Below the pieces are notes generated by a model. The model was not told where the DNA came from and made no database searches. It worked only from the letters and a program-made list of their open reading frames with translations. From contig NZ_FUYX01000012.1 in NCBI RefSeq assembly GCF_900168195.1, forward strand, positions 62,001 through 126,000: 64,000 bases of DNA. The letters run 5' to 3'. Of this stretch, positions 1 to 7,880 are shown one piece after another. Both the position numbers and the translations under genes were made by a program. Every line of letters begins with the position of its first letter. The stretch's first letter is position 1. The stretch comes from Allobosea thiooxidans. GTDB taxonomy: Bacteria; Pseudomonadota; Alphaproteobacteria; Rhizobiales; Beijerinckiaceae.

Positions 1-1
1 C

Positions 2-472
2 CGCGACCGCGCGCGGGCCGAATGGCCGCGCCGCCCGGATGGCGGCATCGCCATGGCGACGGAGCGGCTCGATCTCGACAAGCTGCTCGGCGAGGCCGCC
101 GACGGCTCCTATGCCGGCATGCCCGAGGGAACCGGCATGGGCCATATCCATCTGCGCGTCGGGGATACGGCGGCCGCCGAGGCCTTCTATCGCGACCTGC
201 TCGGCTTCGACCTGATGGTGCGTTATCCGGGGGCGAGCTTCCTCGCCAGCGGCGGCTATCATCACCACATCGCCGGCAATATCTGGGGTAGCCGCGGCGC
301 CGGGCCGCGCCGGCCGGGCGAGGCCGGTCTCGACCGCTTCGAGCTAGTGGCCCGCGGCGAAGCCGATTTCGCCGCCATGCGCGAGCGCATTCTCGCGGCC
401 GGCGGCAGCGAGAGCGAAGGCATTCCGACCATTGCCGATCCCTGGGGCAACGGCCTGGTGCTGGTGCGCTGA
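2..472 (+). CDS. CatE-like extradiol dioxygenase, VOC family (C-terminal part)
   Basis: The reading frame is open from the left edge, so the gene begins outside the window; an internal ATG at 53 is probably not the start. The visible part is one vicinal-oxygen-chelate repeat. It has the HIHLRV metal-ligand strand, an AFYRDLLGFD helix, a GGYHHHIAGNIW segment and a C-terminal DPWGNG turn. In CatE-type catechol 2,3-dioxygenases this is the second half of a roughly 300-residue two-repeat protein that cleaves aromatic rings with Fe(II) or Mn(II). The linker before it (MATERLDLDKLL) also fits that family. Substrate unknown; a glyoxalase-like enzyme is the alternative. Confidence 0.8.
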   Translation, partial: RDRARAEWPRRPDGGIAMATERLDLDKLLGEAADGSYAGMPEGTGMGHIHLRVGDTAAAEAFYRDLLGFDLMVRYPGASFLASGGYHHHIAGNIWGSRGAGPRRPGEAGLDRFELVARGEADFAAMRERILAAGGSESEGIPTIADPWGNGLVLVR

Positions 473-493
473 TCAGGCCTGCTGCCGGGCCGC

Positions 494-596
494 AGCGTCA
501 TTGCGAGCGCAGCGAAGCAATCCAGGGAGACTGGGTTGAACCACTCACCCGGCCTTCCTGGATTGCTTCGTCGCTAACGCTTCTCGCAATGACGCT
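494..596. repeat. Palindromic intergenic repeat, family C
   Basis: Left arm 494-525 (AGCGTCATTGCGAGCGCAGC onward) and right arm 557-596 are imperfect reverse complements: CGTCATTGCGAG pairs with CTCGCAATGACG and GAAGCAATCCAGG with CCTGGATTGCTTC. The spacer is about 31 bp. It lies between two convergent genes, where it could fold into a long hairpin and act as a bidirectional terminator. Only one copy is visible here; similar short dispersed palindromes are common in related genomes. Confidence 0.8.
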
Positions 597-619
597 GGAC
601 TGGTCGGCAGCGCTGTTGT

Positions 620-1078
620 TCACGCTCCGCGCGAGAGCAGGTGGGAGCGGCGGGATCCGCCGCTGTCGGGCTGGAAGCCGCTGGCCTCCCAGAAGGCTGC
701 CGCGCGCGGATCGGCGGCCCGCAGCGAAAGCCGCGGCGCCAGCGCCAGCCCTTGCTGAATCAGGGCGGCGGCGAGGCTGCGGCCGATGCCGGCGCTGCGA
801 TGCAGCGGCCGGACATAGACATGCCTGACGCGCAGCAGATCGGGCTCGGGATCGTAGGGGTCGGGCGTCACGGCGCCGATGCCGGCGAGCTCCCCCTGAT
901 GAAACGCGGCGAAGACCACGAAGCGGTCGTCGTCGCCGGCATAGCGGCCCGCCAGCCACTCCTCGCGCAGCCCCTCGACGAAGCGATAGCTTTCCGCGCT
1001 CGCCTCATGGCGCAGCGCCTCGAAATCGTCCGGCAGGCTTTCCGCCAGCCGGACGATCTGGATGCCCGTTCCGGTCAC
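620..1078 (-). CDS. GNAT family N-acetyltransferase
   Basis: A 152-residue single-domain acetyltransferase. The acetyl-CoA pyrophosphate-binding motif is visible as [14 protein letters not shown] (R/Q-x-x-G-x-G/A type), preceded by the VYVRP strand and followed by an [10 protein letters not shown] segment typical of the family's C-terminal half. The GTG start at 1078 overlaps the cysK stop codon (GTGA), so the two are probably translationally coupled. The frame stays open further upstream inside cysK, but that extension is arginine-rich and non-family-like. Substrate cannot be assigned; association with cysteine metabolism is only contextual. Confidence 0.8.
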   Translation of the reverse strand: MTGTGIQIVRLAESLPDDFEALRHEASAESYRFVEGLREEWLAGRYAGDDDRFVVFAAFHQGELAGIGAVTPDPYDPEPDLLRVRHVYVRPLHRSAGIGRSLAAALIQQGLALAPRLSLRAADPRAAAFWEASGFQPDSGGSRRSHLLSRGA

Positions 1079-2046
1079 AGACCCTCGAACAGGGCGCTGG
1101 AGATGTAGCGCTCGGCGAAGGAGGGGATGATCACCACGATGGTCTTGCCGGCGTTCTCCGGCCGCGCCCCGACTTCGAGTGCCGCCGCGACGGCCGCGCC
1201 GGACGAGATGCCGGCCGGGATGCCCTCGCTCTTGGCGAGCGCGCGCGCCGTCTCGAAGGAGGTCTGGTTGCCGACGGTGACGACTTCGTCGATGACGGAC
1301 CGGTCGAGCACGCCCGGCACGAAGCCGGCACCGATGCCCTGGATCTTGTGCGGGCCCGCCTGTCCGCCGGAGAGGACGGGCGAATCCTCCGGCTCCACCG
1401 CGATCATCTTCACACCCGCCTTGCGGGCCTTCAGCACCTGGCCGACGCCGGTGATCGTGCCGCCGGTGCCGACCCCGGAGACGACGATGTCGACCTGGCC
1501 GGCGGTGTCGTTCCAAATCTCCTCCGCCGTCGTCTTGCGGTGGATCTCCGGATTATGCGGGTTCTCGAACTGCTGCGGGATGATCGAGCCCGGGATCTCG
1601 TTCCGGAGCTCCTCGGCCTTGGCGACGGCGCCGCGCATGCCGCCGGGGCCGGGCGTCAGCACGAGCTCGGCGCCGAGCAAGGCGAGCATCTTGCGCCGCT
1701 CCAGCGACATCGTCTCGGGCATGACCAGGATCAGGCGGTAGCCGCGCGCAGCCGCCACGAAGGCGAGCGCGATGCCGGTGTTGCCGGAGGTCGGCTCGAT
1801 CAGCGTGCCGCCGGGCTTCAGCGCGCCGGAGGCTTCCAGCGCATCGACCATGTTGACGCCGATGCGGTCCTTCACGCTCGAGATCGGGTTGAAGAACTCG
1901 AGCTTGGCAAGAATCGTCGCCTTGACGTCGCGCTCGGCGGGCAGGCGGTTGAGCTTGACCAGCGGAGTGTCGCCGATCGTGTCGGTGATCGAGTTGTAGA
2001 TGCGCCCGCGACCCGGGGCTTTCGTCGACGTCTGTGCTTCAGCCAT
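1075..2046 (-). CDS. cysK: Cysteine synthase A (O-acetylserine sulfhydrylase)
   Basis: A 323-residue PLP enzyme that makes L-cysteine from O-acetylserine and sulfide in the cytoplasm. The Schiff-base lysine lies in SSVKDRIG (about residue 59), the substrate loop is PTSGNTG (about 85-91), and the glycine-rich phosphate loop is GTGGTITG. Length and motifs fit CysK; CysM is less likely but cannot be excluded without alignment. It follows an Rrf2-type regulator on the same strand across an 83-bp A/T-rich gap, and its stop overlaps the start of a GNAT gene. Regulation of cysK by that Rrf2 protein, in the manner of CymR, is an inference. Confidence 0.95.
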   Translation of the reverse strand: MAEAQTSTKAPGRGRIYNSITDTIGDTPLVKLNRLPAERDVKATILAKLEFFNPISSVKDRIGVNMVDALEASGALKPGGTLIEPTSGNTGIALAFVAAARGYRLILVMPETMSLERRKMLALLGAELVLTPGPGGMRGAVAKAEELRNEIPGSIIPQQFENPHNPEIHRKTTAEEIWNDTAGQVDIVVSGVGTGGTITGVGQVLKARKAGVKMIAVEPEDSPVLSGGQAGPHKIQGIGAGFVPGVLDRSVIDEVVTVGNQTSFETARALAKSEGIPAGISSGAAVAAALEVGARPENAGKTIVVIIPSFAERYISSALFEGL

Positions 2047-2129
2047 GGAATGACTCCTCTGGACGGGCTTTCGGTCGTGAAGCTAGGTCAATTCACAGAG
2101 ATTGTCGATTAAAGAAATAAATAACATCC
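2047..2129 (-). promoter_or_regulatory. cysK: A/T-rich promoter/operator region upstream of cysK
   Basis: The 83 bp between the Rrf2 gene and cysK are strikingly A/T-rich for this genome, with ATGTTATTTATTTCTTTAAT on the minus strand at about 2100-2119 followed by TTGACC, a possible -35 hexamer, near 2085-2090. This suggests an independent cysK promoter and a plausible Rrf2 binding site. No exact palindrome was found, so the operator assignment is tentative. Confidence 0.4.
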
Positions 2130-2582
2130 CTAAATTGTGAAATCGGCTCCGAGCCCCCTCGTGCCGAACACGGCCTTCGTCTGGGCGCGGCGGCACAGCT
2201 CCTCCACTGTGACGTCGTCGAGTGCCGCGAGGAAGGCGGCCGAGGCGGCCTCGACCTCGGGCCCGACCACCTCGTCGACCAGCCGCGATTGCGGCAGCGG
2301 CCCGAGGCCGTCCTCGCTGGCCTCCTGCATGGCGGCGCGCGCGATGTCGCCGGCCGTGATCTTGCGGCGCTCGCGCGCGAGCTCGTAGCCGCCGCGCGGG
2401 CCGCGCACGCCCTTGAGGATGCCGACCCGCACCAGCGTCTGCAGCAGCGTCTCGAGATGGCGCGGCGGCAGCTCATGACGCGCCGCCAGGAGCTTCGCCG
2501 CCACGGGCGAGGGCCGGGCATGCAGCGCGATGTCGACCACGGCCGCGATGGCGAGCAGGCTGCGGCGGGACATCAGCATCAT
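2130..2582 (-). CDS. Rrf2 family transcriptional regulator
   Basis: A 150-residue Rrf2 regulator. The N-terminal winged helix is recognisable: a [14 protein letters not shown] first helix, a recognition region around [33 protein letters not shown], and the family hallmark RGPRGGY wing. Only one cysteine (in EELCRRA) is present, so the three-cysteine Fe-S site of IscR/NsrR/RirA is absent, which argues against an iron-sulfur sensor. Lying immediately upstream of cysK, a CymR-like role in cysteine metabolism is plausible. The start overlaps the dut stop (ATGA), implying co-transcription with coaBC-dut. Confidence 0.85.
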   Translation of the reverse strand: MMLMSRRSLLAIAAVVDIALHARPSPVAAKLLAARHELPPRHLETLLQTLVRVGILKGVRGPRGGYELARERRKITAGDIARAAMQEASEDGLGPLPQSRLVDEVVGPEVEAASAAFLAALDDVTVEELCRRAQTKAVFGTRGLGADFTI

Positions 2583-3049
2583 GGCGCGTTTCCTTCCGGC
2601 CCGCCGGCGCGGCCGGTCGAACCGTAGCCGCCGGCGCCGCGCTCCGTCTCGTCCAGCAGGTCGGTGGCGACGAGCCGCGCATGGCTGACCGGGGCGATCA
2701 CGAGTTGGGCGATGCGGTCGCCCCGCTCGATCCCGAACGGCTCCGCCCCGTGATTGATCAGCACGACCGAGACCTCGCCGCGATAATCGCTGTCGACCGT
2801 GCCGGGCGCGTTCAGCACGGTGACGCCATGGCGAAGGGCCAGGCCGGAGCGGGGCCGCACCTGGGCCTCGTAGCCGGCGGGCAGCTGCAGCGCGATGCCG
2901 GTCGGGACCAGCGCCCGCGCGCCCGGCGCAAGCGCCAGCGGCTCGCCGATCGCGGCGCGCAGGTCGAGCCCGGCCGCTCCTTCGGTCTCGTAGCGCGGCA
3001 GCGGCAGGTCGGCCCCGTGGGGCAGGCGCTTGAGGGGAACCGTGACCAT
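2579..3049 (-). CDS. dut: Deoxyuridine 5'-triphosphate nucleotidohydrolase
   Basis: A 156-residue trimeric dUTPase that hydrolyses dUTP to dUMP and pyrophosphate, keeping uracil out of DNA and feeding thymidylate synthesis. Conserved motifs appear in order: [10 protein letters not shown] (motif 1), [10 protein letters not shown] (motif 2/3 region), GTVDSDYRG (active-site Asp region) and the C-terminal GGYGSTGR arm (motif 5). Length is typical. It follows coaBC after 5 bp and overlaps the Rrf2 start by 4 bp. The coaBC-dut pair is a common alphaproteobacterial arrangement. Confidence 0.97.
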   Translation of the reverse strand: MVTVPLKRLPHGADLPLPRYETEGAAGLDLRAAIGEPLALAPGARALVPTGIALQLPAGYEAQVRPRSGLALRHGVTVLNAPGTVDSDYRGEVSVVLINHGAEPFGIERGDRIAQLVIAPVSHARLVATDLLDETERGAGGYGSTGRAGGPEGNAP

Positions 3050-3054
3050 CGCCG

Positions 3055-4332
3055 TTACCCCGCGCGGCCGGCCGGAACCAGCCCCGCGATATGCGCGATC
3101 AGCCGGGACGCGACCTCGTCCTTGGGCAGGGTCGGCCAGGTCTCGACGCCGTCGGCCGTGACCAGATGCACGGTGTTGGCGTCGCCTCCCATCACGCCGG
3201 TGCCGCCGACATCATTGGCGACGATCAGGTCGCAGCCCTTCTTCGCGAGCTTCGCCCTGGCATAGTCGATGACGTTCTGCGTCTCGGCGGCGAAGCCGAC
3301 GACCAGCGGCGGGCGGCCGCTCTTGCGATGCGCGACGGTGGCGAGGATGTCGGGGTTCTCCACCAGCGCCAGCGGCGGCAGGGCATTGCCGTCCTTCTTC
3401 ATCTTGTTGGAGGTGGCGTCGGCGACGCGCCAATCGGCGACCGCGGCGGCGAAGATCGCGATGTCGGCCGGCAGGGAGGTCTCGACCGCGTTGAGCATCT
3501 CGCGCGCCGATTCGACATGGATGGTCTCGACGCCGGGCGGGTCGGGCAAGGCGACTGGGCCGCTCACCAGCGTCACCCGCGCCCCGGCGGCGGCGGCCGC
3601 TGCGGCGATGGCGTGGCCCTGCTTCCCGGAGGAGCGGTTCGCGATGTAGCGCACCGGGTCGATCGGCTCATGCGTCGGTCCCGAGGTGATCAGTACGTGC
3701 CGGCCGGCCAGCGCGCCGTGCGGCACTTGATCGCCACCCGGCAGCCGCCCGAGGAAGCCGATCGCGCGCTGCGCGTTGGGCTTCTCGCCGGCCAGCGCGA
3801 GTTCGATCGCCGCCAGGAGCTCCAGCGGCTCGGCCATGCGGCCCGGCCCGCTCTCGCCGCGCTCCGCCATGGCGCCCGTATTGGGGCCGACGACGAGGAT
3901 GCCGTCCTTTTCGAGCTGCGCCATGTTGCGCCGGGTCGCCGGGTGCTGCCACATCCGCGGATTCATCGCCGGGGCGATCAGCACGCGCTTGTCGGTGGCG
4001 AGCAGCGCCGTCGAGGCCAAATCGTCGGCAAGCCCGTTGGCCATCTTGGCGATCAGGTCGGCGGTCGCCGGCGCGACCACGATCAGGTCGGTCGAGCGCG
4101 ACAGCTGGATATGGCCGATATCGGCTTCGTCGGTCAGCGAGAACAGGTCGGTGAAGCAGCGCTCGCCCGCCAGCGACGAGACCGCGAGCGGTGTGACGAA
4201 CTGCGCGCCGGCCTTGGTCAGGATGCAGCGCGAGGCGATGCCGCGATCCTTCAGGCGGCGGATCAGCTCGAGCACCTTGTAGGCGGCGATGCCGCCGCCG
4301 ATGATCAGCAGAACGGAGCGGGAAGCGGACAA
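3055..4332 (-). CDS. coaBC: Bifunctional phosphopantothenoylcysteine decarboxylase/synthase
   Basis: A 425-residue fusion for two steps of coenzyme A synthesis. The N-terminal CoaC flavoprotein half has GGGIAAYK, the DIGHIQLS segment with the active-site histidine, and the APAMNPRMW substrate clamp. The C-terminal CoaB half begins near residue 207 with [18 protein letters not shown] and [10 protein letters not shown], and carries the SNKMKKDGN lysine motif and NPDILA. It is the first visible gene of the leftward coaBC-dut-rrf2 block; 92 bp separate it from the preceding Lrp gene, which is on the same strand. Confidence 0.97.
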   Translation of the reverse strand: MSASRSVLLIIGGGIAAYKVLELIRRLKDRGIASRCILTKAGAQFVTPLAVSSLAGERCFTDLFSLTDEADIGHIQLSRSTDLIVVAPATADLIAKMANGLADDLASTALLATDKRVLIAPAMNPRMWQHPATRRNMAQLEKDGILVVGPNTGAMAERGESGPGRMAEPLELLAAIELALAGEKPNAQRAIGFLGRLPGGDQVPHGALAGRHVLITSGPTHEPIDPVRYIANRSSGKQGHAIAAAAAAAGARVTLVSGPVALPDPPGVETIHVESAREMLNAVETSLPADIAIFAAAVADWRVADATSNKMKKDGNALPPLALVENPDILATVAHRKSGRPPLVVGFAAETQNVIDYARAKLAKKGCDLIVANDVGGTGVMGGDANTVHLVTADGVETWPTLPKDEVASRLIAHIAGLVPAGRAG

Positions 4333-4424
4333 GGCGGCTCCTCGGGCAGGTCAGGCGTCGGACTGACCGCTTCCTAGCATCCGCGGCGCGGCGCTGTCAT
4401 GCGCCGCGCGCCCCGCCGCCTTCC

Positions 4425-4928
4425 TCAGCTGCGTGGCAGGTCCGGCACCTTGTAGGCCGTGGTCGCCTTGATCCGCTCCATGGCGAAGCGCGAGGTGACG
4501 TTCTTGAGCGGGATAGTCTCGATCAGCTTCTTGTAGAAGCCGTCATAGGCGGCCATGTCGGCGACGACCACGCGCAACATGTAGTCGACATCGCCGGCCA
4601 TCCGGTAGAACTCCATGACTTCCGGCATCGCCGCGACCATCTGCGCGAATTTCTCCAGCCAGGGGCCGGAATGGTCCGCCGTCTCGATCTGCACGAAGAC
4701 GGTGAGGCCGAGCCCGATCTTCTCGGGCGCCACCAGCGCGACGCGCTTCAGGATCACCCCGGCCTGCTCGAGCTTCTGGATGCGCTTCCAGCAGGGCGTC
4801 TGCGAAAGCCCGACGCGGTCGGCGAGCTCCGCGATCGAGATGTTCGCGTCGGCCTGCAGGACGGTGAGGATCTTCCGGTCGATGGCATCCATTCTCTCGA
4901 TCTCGCTATCTGGAGGCGTTCGTTTCAT
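4425..4928 (-). CDS. Lrp/AsnC family transcriptional regulator
   Basis: A 167-residue Lrp-type regulator. The N-terminal helix-turn-helix is IDRKILTVLQADANISIAELADRVGLSQTPCWKRIQKLEQAGVI, followed by the RAM effector-binding domain with the GDVDYMLRVVV strand. The ATG at 4928 is used; an ATG at 4892 (MDAIDRK) is an equally good alternative because most family members start there, and it has a GAGAGA purine run just upstream. The gene diverges from an ABC transporter operon at 5053, which it may control in response to an amino acid or sulfur compound. The effector is unknown. Confidence 0.9.
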   Translation of the reverse strand: MKRTPPDSEIERMDAIDRKILTVLQADANISIAELADRVGLSQTPCWKRIQKLEQAGVILKRVALVAPEKIGLGLTVFVQIETADHSGPWLEKFAQMVAAMPEVMEFYRMAGDVDYMLRVVVADMAAYDGFYKKLIETIPLKNVTSRFAMERIKATTAYKVPDLPRS

Positions 4929-4930
4929 CA

Positions 4931-4970
4931 ATCGGCCATGAAAGAGATGAATTATCTTTTTCTGGCCGAT
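4931..4970. promoter_or_regulatory. Inverted repeat between lrp and the ABC transporter operon
   Basis: ATCGGCCA (4931-4938) is perfectly repeated in inverse as TGGCCGAT (4963-4970) around a 24-bp A/T-rich centre. It lies in the divergent intergenic region of a GC-rich genome. Lrp proteins bind palindromes with A/T-rich cores, so this is a reasonable candidate operator for auto-control and for the transporter. If the regulator starts at 4892 the repeat sits in its leader. Confidence 0.4.
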
Positions 4971-5052
4971 CTATTGCATCCAGATAGAAAATCCTTTTCT
5001 CAATCTGTCAATGGGGACGTGTTCGCCCCTGTTTTCGAGAAGGATTCGATCA

Positions 5053-6078
5053 ATGGATCGCCGCCAGTTCCTGCTTGCCGGTTCGAGCCTTGCGGCGACG
5101 GCGTCCTTTGCCGGCCTCGCCCGGGCACAGAGCGTCACCGCCCGCGTCGGCTATATTCCGATCGTCGGCACGGCGCCGTTCTTCGTCGCGGCCGGCGAGG
5201 GCTGGCTGAAGCAGGGCGGGATCGAGACCGCCGTCACCGTCTTCGAATCCGGCCCGAACATGATCCAGGCGCTCGCTTCCGGCACGATCGATGTCTATGT
5301 CGCCGGCGTCGCGCCGCTCGCCGTCGCACGCTCGCGCGGCGTCGACATCCGCGTCGTCGCCTCGACGGCGGTGGGCGAGAACGTCGTCGTCACCGCGCCC
5401 TCGCTGACCAGATACTTCACCGACGGCATCGCCCCTGCCGCCGCCTTCAAGGCGTTCCGCGCCGCGACCGGCAAGCCGGCGCGTCTCGCCACGCAGCCGC
5501 CGGGCTCGGTGCCGGATACGGTGCTGGAATACTGGCTCTGGGAGGTCGCCAAGGTCGACAAGGCCGATGTCGCGATCGTGCCGATGGGCATCGACGCGAC
5601 CCAGCAGGCGATCCTGGCCGGCGCGGTCGATGGCGGCACCGTGCGCGAGCCGGCGCTGACGATCCTCCAGAGCCGCAACCCGCAGATCAAGCTCGTCGCC
5701 GGCGGCGAGGAGGTCTTCCCGGGCCAGCCCGGCACGGTCGTCGCCGTCTCGGGCGCCTTCGCCACGAAGAACCCCGACGCGGTCCAGGCCATCGTCGCCG
5801 GTCTCGTCAAGGCCGCCGCGCTGATCAAGTCCGATCCCGACAAGGCGGCGCCGCATGTCGCCGCCGCGCTCGGCAAGGGCATCGTCGATCCGGCTCTGAT
5901 CCGTCAGGCGCTGGTCTCGCCGGCGAGCCGCTTCGAGATCGATCCGCGCAGGATCATCGAGCCGGCCCGCGCCATGCAGGCCTATCAGGTCAAGCTCGGC
6001 TCGCTCGACAAGGAAGCGCCCTTCGACGGGCTGTTCGAGACCCGGTATTACGAGCGCGCGGTCAAGGCGGGCGGCTGA
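5053..6078 (+). CDS. ABC transporter substrate-binding protein (SsuA/TauA/NMT1 type)
   Basis: A 341-residue periplasmic binding protein. The N-terminus MDRRQFLLAGSSLAATASFAGLARAQS carries a twin-arginine-like RRQFL followed by a hydrophobic stretch and an ARA cleavage site, so Tat or Sec export is likely. The mature part (VGYIPIVGTAPFFVAAGEGWLKQGGI, then ALASGTIDVYVAG) matches the SsuA/TauA/ThiY group that binds sulfonates, nitrate or pyrimidine precursors. It heads a three-gene importer, with a permease 4 bp downstream. The ligand cannot be named from sequence; a sulfonate or other organosulfur compound is a guess. Confidence 0.88.
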   Translation: MDRRQFLLAGSSLAATASFAGLARAQSVTARVGYIPIVGTAPFFVAAGEGWLKQGGIETAVTVFESGPNMIQALASGTIDVYVAGVAPLAVARSRGVDIRVVASTAVGENVVVTAPSLTRYFTDGIAPAAAFKAFRAATGKPARLATQPPGSVPDTVLEYWLWEVAKVDKADVAIVPMGIDATQQAILAGAVDGGTVREPALTILQSRNPQIKLVAGGEEVFPGQPGTVVAVSGAFATKNPDAVQAIVAGLVKAAALIKSDPDKAAPHVAAALGKGIVDPALIRQALVSPASRFEIDPRRIIEPARAMQAYQVKLGSLDKEAPFDGLFETRYYERAVKAGG

Positions 6079-6082
6079 GATC

Positions 6083-6835
6083 GTGGCGAAGCTGCGGGCT
6101 CCGGCCCTTGCCCTTCTGGGCCTCGTCGCCTTCCTCCTGCTCTGGGAGACGATGCCTTTCTTCGGATGGGTGAACCCGGCCTTCCTGCCGGGGCCGAGCG
6201 CCCTGCCGAAGGCCTTCATGCGGGAACTCTCCTCCGGCGCCTGGCTCGCGGCCGTGCTCGGCTCGCTTCAGCATTATTTCGTCGGCCTGTTCGTCGGTTC
6301 CGGCCTCGGCATCGCGCTCGGCGTGCTGGTCGGCATGTCGCGCATCGCCGAGGAGGCGACGGCCTGGGTCGTGCGCGTGCTGCGCCCGATCCCGGGCCTC
6401 GCCTGGGTTCCGTTCGCGATCATCTGGTTCGGCGTGACGCCGGGCGCCGCGGTCTTCATCATCGCGGTCGGCGTGTTCTGGATCAGCTTCTTCGCGGCCC
6501 AGGGCGCGATCCGCGGCGTCGACCGCGATCTCGTCGAGGTGGCGGATGCCTTCGGTTTCCGCTCGCCCTGGGCGCGGCTGTTCAAGATCCTGCTGCCGGC
6601 GGCGATGCCCGGCATCCTCGTCGGCTTCCGCACCGCGCTGGGCCAGGCCTGGATGGCCGTGGTCGCGGCCGAGATCTTCGGCGTCGCCGGTGTCGGCCAG
6701 CGCATGATGCAGGCCTCGAGCCTGCTCGCGACCGACATCGTCGTCGTCTACATGCTGACGATGGCGGCGCTCTACGGCCTGCTCGACACCGGCTTCGTCG
6801 CCTTCCAGACATGGGTGCTGCGTTGGAAAGCGTGA
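6083..6835 (+). CDS. ABC transporter permease (SsuC/TauC type)
   Basis: A 250-residue inner-membrane permease of the BPD_transp_1 family with about six predicted hydrophobic segments. The cytoplasmic EAA loop that contacts the ATPase is visible as EVADAFGFRSPWARLFKILLPAAMPGIL. The preceding PIPGLAWVPFAIIWFGVTPGAAVFII segment is characteristic of the nitrate/sulfonate/taurine permeases. The GTG start at 6083 is 4 bp after the binding-protein stop. Its stop overlaps the start of the ATPase gene. Confidence 0.92.
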   Translation: MAKLRAPALALLGLVAFLLLWETMPFFGWVNPAFLPGPSALPKAFMRELSSGAWLAAVLGSLQHYFVGLFVGSGLGIALGVLVGMSRIAEEATAWVVRVLRPIPGLAWVPFAIIWFGVTPGAAVFIIAVGVFWISFFAAQGAIRGVDRDLVEVADAFGFRSPWARLFKILLPAAMPGILVGFRTALGQAWMAVVAAEIFGVAGVGQRMMQASSLLATDIVVVYMLTMAALYGLLDTGFVAFQTWVLRWKA

Positions 6836-7578
6836 TCGAGATTCGGGGCCTGTCGCTGACCTTCACCCGCGACGGCGAGGAGACCGAGGTGCTGCGCAAG
6901 CTCGACCTTTCGGTCGGCCGCGGCGAATTTCTCGCCATCGTCGGCCCCTCCGGCGTCGGCAAGTCGACGCTGCTGCGCGTCATCGCCGGCCTGGCCAGGC
7001 CGAGCGGCGGCGAGGTCGTCATCAACGCCAGGGACACGACGCGTCGCCCGGTCGCCCTGGTCTTCCAGGATTCGCGCCTGCTGCCCTGGCGCAAGGTCGT
7101 CTCGAATGTCGGCTTCGGCCTCGAAGGCCGCGCCTCGCGTCCCGAGCGGCTGGCGAAGGCTACGGCGATGCTCGATCTCGTCGGTCTCGCCCCGCTGGCC
7201 CAGCGCTGGCCGCACCAGCTCTCCGGCGGGCAGCGCCAGCGCGTCTCGCTGGCGCGCGCGCTTGCGGTCGAGCCCGAGATCCTGCTGATGGACGAGCCCT
7301 TCTCGGCATTGGACGCGCTGACCCGGGAGACCTTGCAGGACGAACTGATCCGGGTCTGGCAGCGCACCGGCAAGACCGTGCTCTTCGTCACCCACGACAT
7401 CGACGAGGCAGCCTATCTCGCCGACCGGGTGGTGATCCTCTCCGGCGCGCCCGGCCAGATCATCGCCGAGCACCGCATCGACGCCGCTCGTCCCCGCCGT
7501 CGCGGCGCCGCGGCCGAGGCGGAGATCGTCCGGGCGGTCCGCCAGGGCCTCGGCGCCGATATCGTCGCGGCGATCTGA
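6832..7578 (+). CDS. ABC transporter ATP-binding protein (SsuB/TauB type)
   Basis: The 248-residue ATPase of the importer. Visible elements are Walker A GPSGVGKST, a Q-loop in VALVFQDSRLLPW, the signature [15 protein letters not shown], Walker B EILLMDEPFSALD and the H-loop FVTHDIDEA. The GTG at 6832 overlaps the permease stop (GTGA) and is preferred for coupling; TTG at 6823 and ATG at 6811 are in-frame alternatives that overlap the permease more. It closes the three-gene operon; the palindromic repeat after it could terminate transcription. Confidence 0.92.
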   Translation: MIEIRGLSLTFTRDGEETEVLRKLDLSVGRGEFLAIVGPSGVGKSTLLRVIAGLARPSGGEVVINARDTTRRPVALVFQDSRLLPWRKVVSNVGFGLEGRASRPERLAKATAMLDLVGLAPLAQRWPHQLSGGQRQRVSLARALAVEPEILLMDEPFSALDALTRETLQDELIRVWQRTGKTVLFVTHDIDEAAYLADRVVILSGAPGQIIAEHRIDAARPRRRGAAAEAEIVRAVRQGLGADIVAAI

Positions 7579-7615
7579 TTTTCAGGATCTGCAGCTTCAG
7601 CGCCTTTCCGCAATT

Positions 7616-7708
7616 GTCATGCTCGCCCCTGTGGCGAGCGTCCACACCTTGAGCCCCGGGCTCGGTGAGAGAAGACGTGGATGGTCGGGACAAGCCCGAC
7701 CATGACGG
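7616..7708. repeat. Palindromic intergenic repeat, family A, copy 1
   Basis: GTCATGCTCGCC...GGCGAGCGTCCAC at the left and GAAGACGTGGATGGTCGGGA with AAGCCCGACCATGAC at the right form two sub-hairpins. Copies with the same blocks occur at 31749-31842 and, inverted, at 38223-38317. This copy fills much of the 302-bp gap (7579-7880) between the ABC ATPase and the DsbD gene; the rest of the gap shows no gene or obvious promoter. Confidence 0.85.
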
Positions 7709-7880
7709 GAAGCATCTCCATCGGCGGCGACATCATGGCGCGCTGCCAGCCGCGGGCGGATCGCCGAGAATGTGTCGTGCACCCGCCTCACCGCCTTGTC
7801 ATTGGTATGCGAGGCCGGATTGGGGCATGGGGTCCCAGGGTGCAATGGGCCCCGGATGTTGTGAAGGCGGCGACGAGATC

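Noticed and set aside
2583..2682. A small arginine-rich frame overlapping the start of the Rrf2 gene
   Set aside because: It is out of frame with both dut and the Rrf2 gene and has no ribosome-binding site or family similarity.
7665..7880. A longer start for the DsbD protein
   Set aside because: The extra 72 codons come from the family A repeat and its flank and precede the signal peptide, so they are not expected to be translated.
7579..7880. A CRISPR array or tRNA gene in the larger intergenic gaps
   Set aside because: The repeats are palindromic and widely separated, not short direct repeats with spacers; no cloverleaf with a TTC-arm was found there or elsewhere in the window.
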